NCBI GenBank assembly: GCA_946615965.1
Contig: CAMOIC010000038.1
Location: 1-10,441, forward strand
DNA from: UBA3700 sp002372775
Lineage (GTDB): Bacteria; Bacillota; Clostridia; Christensenellales; UBA3700
DNA length: 10,441 nt
Reading direction: 5' to 3'
Each line of letters opens with the position of its first letter. Position 1 is the stretch's first letter. Below are positions 7,058 to 10,441 of this stretch, one piece after another. A program made the translations under genes and the position numbers. The notes beneath the pieces are model-generated. The model saw only the letters and a program-made list of their open reading frames with translations. It did not search any database and was not told the origin of the DNA.

Positions 7058-7615
7058 TTAACCTCTTAAAAAATTTTTCAAAATTTGCATTCCTTTTGGA
7101 GTCATAATTGATTCTGGGTGGAATTGCAACCCGTATATCCTCTTTGTTTTATGCTTTACTGCCATTACTTCACCATCTTTATCTTGAGCAATTACTTCAA
7201 GACAATTTGGAACATTCTTTGCAATTAAACTATGATATCTAGCAGCTTCTATTTGGTCAGGTAGTCCTTCAAATATATCTGCCTTATTATTAATAGTTAT
7301 TAAATCTCTTTTACCATGCATAATCTTTGGAGCATGTACAATATCCGCACCAAATACTTCGCAAATAGCTTGATGACCAAGGCATATTCCAAGAAGCGGT
7401 GTGTCATCTATATTTCTAATCAAGTCTTCTATAACGCCAGCCTCTGAAGGTGTACCAGGACCTGGAGATATAACAATATGACTTGCCTTTAAATCTAATA
7501 TTTCTTTTACTGATAATTCATCATTTCTTATAACCTTAATGTCCGGATTAATAGTTCCTAAGAATTGATATAAATTATATGAGAATGAATCATAATTATC
7601 TATTAATAAGATCAT
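7058..7615 (-). CDS. trpG: Anthranilate synthase glutamine amidotransferase subunit
   Basis: This class I glutamine amidotransferase releases ammonia from glutamine and channels it to TrpE. The catalytic triad is visible: Cys78 in LLGICLGHQ, His166 and Glu168 in LQFHPES. The oxyanion-loop motif PGPGTP (51-56) is present. At 185 residues it is a single-domain protein. In some Firmicutes the same subunit also serves para-aminobenzoate synthesis; here its place next to trpE points to tryptophan, and a dual role cannot be excluded. Its ATG overlaps the trpE stop by 4 bases (ATGA), with AAGGAG 7 bases upstream inside trpE. Confidence 0.96.
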   Translation of the reverse strand: MILLIDNYDSFSYNLYQFLGTINPDIKVIRNDELSVKEILDLKASHIVISPGPGTPSEAGVIEDLIRNIDDTPLLGICLGHQAICEVFGADIVHAPKIMHGKRDLITINNKADIFEGLPDQIEAARYHSLIAKNVPNCLEVIAQDKDGEVMAVKHKTKRIYGLQFHPESIMTPKGMQILKNFLRG

Positions 7616-9072
7616 AGCAATTCTCCTTCAGACATTTGTAATGCTCTAAGCATTGCTTTTGCCTTATTCTCTGTTTCGTTATATTCATTTAGTGGAACTG
7701 AATCTAAAACAATACCGCCACCTGCTTGAACATAAACATCATCACCTTTCTTGATAGCAGTTCTAATACAGATACACATATCTAGATTGCCTTTAAAATC
7801 TATATATCCCATAGCGCCACCATATATACCACGTCTAACTGGTTCTAACTCATCAATAATTTGACAAGCTCTAATTTTTGGAGCTCCAGATAAAGTTCCT
7901 GCTGGTAATATGCTTTGCAAAGCATCTATAGCATCCTTATCTTCTCTTATTGTTCCGTTTACTGTTGATGTAATATGCATTACATGTGAGAATTTTAATA
8001 TGTATTGATAATTTAATACTTCAACCGAATTAAACTTAGATACTTTACCAATATCGTTTCTACCAAGGTCAACAAGCATATTATGTTCTGCTAGTTCCTT
8101 CTCGTCTTTTTTCAAACCTTCTTCAAGTTCCAAATCTTCCTTTTCAGTTTTTCCTCTTGGTCTTGTTCCTGCTATTGGGAAAGTTTGTAATGTATCCCCA
8201 CTCTTTTTAACTAATGTTTCTGGAGATGCTCCAGCGATTTGAACATCTTCTAAATCCATATATAACATATAAGGAGATGGATTTAGTGTTCTTAACACTC
8301 TATATGTATTAAACAAATCGCCTTCAATTTTACCTTTAAATCTTCTTGAAAATACACATTGGAATATATCTCCATCAACGATATAATTCTTAATCTTTTC
8401 AATCTTCTTTGAATAAGATTCAAAACTATCATGAGCTTTAATAGGTTCAATAATCTTTATATTAGGAATATAAGGATTAAAATCCGCTTTAATAATTGTT
8501 ATTAAGCTCTCAATTTCCTTTTCTGCTTTTCTATAATTCTCTTCAAGATTATCTGTGCTGATGTTCACAATAACCTCAATCTTTTGACGATAGTTATCAA
8601 AAGCAATTACTTTATCAAATAACATTAAATGATAATCATTAAAGTTTGCTTCATCTTCTGATGTAAATTTTAAAACTGGTTCAGCATATTTAATTGTGTC
8701 GTAAGATACGTAACCTACAAGTCCGCCAGTAAATGGAGGTAGATAATCAAAAGATGGTGATTTATAGTTTGAGATTATCTTTCTAATCTCGTTCATTGGA
8801 GAATCACTAATAAAGCTTTCTTCTTTATCATCTTTAATAATAGTTACCTTATTATCTTTACACTTAATTTCAAGAATAGGATCATATCCAAGGAAAGAAT
8901 ATCTAGACCACTTGCCTTCTGATACAGATTCAAGAAGATAATGCTTCTTTGAGATTGCCTTTAAATTCTTTAATACGGCAATCGGAGTCTTAATATCAGA
9001 TAAGATCTCACTAGAGACAGGGATTGTTGTGTATCCCTTTAATTCTTTGATTTCTTGTAAACTTGGTCTCAT
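7612..9072 (-). CDS. trpE: Anthranilate synthase component I
   Basis: TrpE converts chorismate and ammonia (from TrpG) to anthranilate, committing chorismate to tryptophan. The chorismate-binding domain carries the signatures TFPIAGTRPRG (297-307), VDLGRNDIGKVS (334-345), GTLSGAPK (392-399) and YGGAMGY (417-423). The N-terminal LLES (46-49) and the later NPSPYMLYM (264-272) correspond to the tryptophan-binding elements of feedback-inhibited enzymes, so allosteric inhibition by tryptophan is likely. The length of 486 residues is normal. The start is supported by AGGAG (9085-9081) 8 bases upstream, directly after the terminator of the T-box leader. It is the first gene of the seven-gene operon. 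Confidence 0.97.
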   Translation of the reverse strand: MRPSLQEIKELKGYTTIPVSSEILSDIKTPIAVLKNLKAISKKHYLLESVSEGKWSRYSFLGYDPILEIKCKDNKVTIIKDDKEESFISDSPMNEIRKIISNYKSPSFDYLPPFTGGLVGYVSYDTIKYAEPVLKFTSEDEANFNDYHLMLFDKVIAFDNYRQKIEVIVNISTDNLEENYRKAEKEIESLITIIKADFNPYIPNIKIIEPIKAHDSFESYSKKIEKIKNYIVDGDIFQCVFSRRFKGKIEGDLFNTYRVLRTLNPSPYMLYMDLEDVQIAGASPETLVKKSGDTLQTFPIAGTRPRGKTEKEDLELEEGLKKDEKELAEHNMLVDLGRNDIGKVSKFNSVEVLNYQYILKFSHVMHITSTVNGTIREDKDAIDALQSILPAGTLSGAPKIRACQIIDELEPVRRGIYGGAMGYIDFKGNLDMCICIRTAIKKGDDVYVQAGGGIVLDSVPLNEYNETENKAKAMLRALQMSEGELL

Positions 9073-9085
9073 TTATATCTCTCCT

Positions 9086-9123
9086 AAAAAAAATAAGCTT
9101 TTGCCCACATAGGACAAAAGCTT
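9086..9123 (-). terminator. Regulated terminator inside the trp T-box leader
   Basis: AAGCTTTTGTCC (9123-9112) pairs with GGGCAAAAGCTT (9106-9095) in a 12-bp stem with one G-U, a 5-base loop, then A and eight T residues (9093-9086). The left arm contains the 3' half of the antiterminator, so it forms when tRNA-Trp is charged. The trpE ribosome binding site starts on the next base. Confidence 0.95.
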
Positions 9124-9313
9124 TTACTTTCGTTATACCACCTATATGAAATGAACTAACATTCATCTTCATTGATTACGAGTTGAATTCCCGTCGATTA
9201 TTAGTCGCCCTCAAAAGTCCATTCAATCATCCGCTACTTACTGCATTTCACCATCGCAGCTCTCTAAAAAGCTTAAGATAACCTACTTCTCTTTCTCATC
9301 GGTTTTTATCTTT
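9086..9313 (-). promoter_or_regulatory. Tryptophan T-box riboswitch controlling the trp operon
   Basis: The leader binds uncharged tRNA-Trp and then allows readthrough into trpE. Stem I begins at 9300 with GATGAGAAAGAGAAGTAGG and has the distal AGAGAGC motif. On its 3' side the sequence GAATGGACTTTTGAGGGC places the specifier codon UGG (Trp) at 9221-9219. A stem III can be drawn from ATGAA-G-ATGAA and TTCATTTCAT. The antiterminator is complete: AUAGG (9145-9141) pairs with CCUAU (9113-9109), the tRNA-binding bulge is UGGUAUA, and ACGAAAG pairs with CUUUUGU. The bulge reads UGGU, where a G73 tRNA-Trp would predict UGGC. The antiterminator shares bases with the terminator at 9123-9086, so the two folds exclude each other. 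Confidence 0.95.
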
Positions 9314-9319
9314 GAATTA

Positions 9320-9349
9320 ATTCTATAACTATAGGCGTTTAATTGTCAA
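9320..9349 (-). promoter_or_regulatory. Promoter of the trp operon
   Basis: A perfect TTGACA (9349-9344) is followed after 18 bp by TAGAAT (9325-9320), five of six bases of the -10 consensus. The predicted transcription start near 9313 lies 13 bases before the start of T-box stem I at 9300, which fits a leader of about 228 bases. Confidence 0.85.
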
Positions 9350-9381
9350 TAGCGAATATTAATATTTTAAACACCTGATGC

Positions 9382-9416
9382 AAAAAAATATAGACCGCAA
9401 TAATTTGCAGTCTATA
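9382..9416 (-). terminator. Terminator after rpmA
   Basis: TATAGACTGCAA (9416-9405) and TTGCGGTCTATA (9400-9389) form a 12-bp stem with one G-U and a 4-base loop, followed by seven T residues (9388-9382). It ends the rplU-prp-rpmA transcript 28 bases after the rpmA stop and isolates it from the trp promoter. Confidence 0.93.
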
Positions 9417-9443
9417 TATAATCATTTTAATAAGGATTTAAAA

Positions 9444-9719
9444 CTATTTTGCGTAAACGCTAACTTGCTTCTTATCCTTTCCAACTCTTTCGAACTTAAC
9501 AACGCCGTCGATTAGAGCGAATAATGTATCATCTCCACCGATGTCAACATTGTTACCTGGATGATACTTTGTTCCTCTTTGTCTAACAAGGATTGATCCA
9601 GCTGTTGCGAATTCTCCGTCGCTCTTCTTAGGTCCAAGTCTCTTAGCTTCAGAGTCTCTACCGTTCTTTGTAGAACCTACACCTTTCTTATGAGCGAATA
9701 ATTGAATATTCATAAACAT
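9444..9719 (-). CDS. rpmA: Ribosomal protein L27 with a cleavable N-terminal extension
   Basis: L27 is a large-subunit protein whose N-terminal tail reaches the peptidyl transferase centre. Here the mature sequence HKKGVGSTKNGRDSEAKRLG is preceded by MFMNIQLFA, the Firmicutes-type extension that must be removed before the protein can work; cleavage is expected after Ala9 by the protease encoded just upstream. The motif IQLFA differs a little from the staphylococcal LQFFA. Two in-frame ATG codons (residues 1 and 3) are possible; the first is better spaced (10 bases) from GGAGG at the end of prp. The length of 91 residues is normal. Confidence 0.97.
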   Translation of the reverse strand: MFMNIQLFAHKKGVGSTKNGRDSEAKRLGPKKSDGEFATAGSILVRQRGTKYHPGNNVDIGGDDTLFALIDGVVKFERVGKDKKQVSVYAK

Positions 9720-9721
9720 AA

Positions 9722-10051
9722 TTAGTTAACCTCCAATTTTACATACTTTGAAAAGCCTTCTTGTAAATCTTCGATTCCTCTTAACATTGTATTTAGAATC
9801 AAATCACAATCATGTCTTTTCTGTTCATCCAAGTTCTTTTGTAATGTTATCTTGAAGTAGCCTTTGTTATCATCTTGCTTTTTATCAATCTGAACCTTAG
9901 CTTCTTTTATAAGACCTTCAGCTGCAGTTTGTACTAAAGTTGATATGGCTGCACAGACTATATCTGATCCTTCTTCTGCGTATCCAGAATGACCTGAACA
10001 CTCAACTTGGATAATACTATTGTTTTGTTTTTTAATTTTAATGGTTGTCAT
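9722..10051 (-). CDS. prp: Ribosomal-processing cysteine protease Prp
   Basis: Prp (YsxB family) cuts the N-terminal extension from L27 and is essential in Staphylococcus aureus. The catalytic His21 in CSGHSGYAEEGSD and Cys33 in DIVCAAIS are both present with the usual spacing. The 109 residues are the normal size. The gene lies between rplU and rpmA as in most Firmicutes; its ATG shares one base with the rplU stop and it ends 2 bases before rpmA, so the protease, its substrate and L21 are made from one message. Confidence 0.94.
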   Translation of the reverse strand: MTTIKIKKQNNSIIQVECSGHSGYAEEGSDIVCAAISTLVQTAAEGLIKEAKVQIDKKQDDNKGYFKITLQKNLDEQKRHDCDLILNTMLRGIEDLQEGFSKYVKLEVN

Positions 10052-10356
10052 TATTTAACGATTTCTGTAACTTTTAATGCAGTAAATGGTTGTCTATGAC
10101 CTTGACGCTTACGCTCATTCTTCTTAGCCTTATACTTGAAAACAAGAATCTTCTTAGCCTTGTCTTGAGCAACTACTTCAGCCTTTACAGAAGCCTTAGC
10201 TACGTCTTTACCGCAAAGTACCTTACCTTCATCGTTAAGCATAACTACGTCTAATTTAACTGAATCACCAACATTAGCTTCTAACTTTTCAACCTTGATG
10301 ATATCGTCCTTAGCAACTTTGTATTGCTTATTTCCTGTTGTAACGATTGCGTACAT
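10051..10356 (-). CDS. rplU: Ribosomal protein L21
   Basis: L21 binds 23S rRNA in the large ribosomal subunit. The typical start MYAIVTTGNKQYKV and the C-terminal rRNA-binding stretch KRQGHRQPFTALKV (83-96) are clear, and 101 residues is the usual length. AGGAGG lies 9 bases before the ATG. It is the first gene of rplU-prp-rpmA and is preceded by a structured leader. Confidence 0.98.
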   Translation of the reverse strand: MYAIVTTGNKQYKVAKDDIIKVEKLEANVGDSVKLDVVMLNDEGKVLCGKDVAKASVKAEVVAQDKAKKILVFKYKAKKNERKRQGHRQPFTALKVTEIVK

Positions 10357-10441
10357 GTAATAATACCTCCTCTCTCCAGTCTCGCTGTTAAGGTGTTTCT
10401 AACGAAAACTTCGAACCTTCTCCACGCGGCTCAGTGACAAT
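10357..10441 (-). ncRNA. Ribosomal L21 leader (partial, runs off the window)
   Basis: The minus-strand sequence upstream of rplU is GC-richer and more structured than other intergenic DNA here. AAGGT pairs with ACCTT around an inner GTTTT/GAAAC hairpin, and outer GTC-CTG and CAG-GAC segments can also pair. Position and appearance fit the Firmicutes L21 leader, thought to mediate autoregulation of this operon. The promoter and the 5' end lie outside the window. A covariance-model match was not tested. Confidence 0.7.

Noticed and set aside
7612..7615. Possible internal promoter or break between trpE and trpG
   Set aside because: The genes overlap by ATGA with a ribosome binding site inside trpE; no convincing promoter is seen and the operon looks continuous.

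Overview
The window is a low-GC stretch that looks like a Clostridia (Firmicutes) chromosome. Three things point there: a tryptophan-specific T-box leader in front of a complete trp operon, a ribosomal protein L27 with the N-terminal extension found in Firmicutes, and the cysteine protease Prp that removes that extension, encoded between L21 and L27. No transposon, phage gene or CRISPR array is visible. Nearly all long genes lie on the minus strand.

Right to left (the direction of transcription), the window opens with the L21 leader RNA and rplU-prp-rpmA (10441 to 9444), closed by a strong terminator at 9416-9382. Next comes a sigma-A type promoter (9349-9320), a T-box riboswitch with a UGG specifier codon (about 9313-9086), and trpE-trpG-trpD-trpC-trpF-trpB-trpA (9072 to 2764). 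The trp genes overlap or nearly touch, which implies translational coupling. The operon ends in an intrinsic terminator at 2742-2712. Together the seven proteins convert chorismate to tryptophan. Control would be by tRNA-Trp charging at the T-box and probably by tryptophan feedback on TrpE.

The remaining minus-strand gene (2596-383) encodes a glutamine-dependent NAD+ synthetase with its own promoter. It carries about 85-100 extra N-terminal residues that look like a helix-turn-helix DNA-binding domain. The AT-rich promoter region contains a 19/20 direct repeat and a perfect 9-bp inverted repeat placed over the -10 and -35 elements. This suggests an NAD+ synthetase that could bind its own promoter, and it is the most unusual thing in the window.

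The left edge (1-382) holds the 3' end of a plus-strand gene and its terminator. It is followed by what looks like a free-standing short plus-strand transcription unit: phased direct repeats, a -10 box, a consensus Shine-Dalgarno, a 14-codon ORF, and a good terminator whose U-tract overlaps the nadE stop codon. This unit could encode a tiny peptide or a small RNA; its function is unknown.
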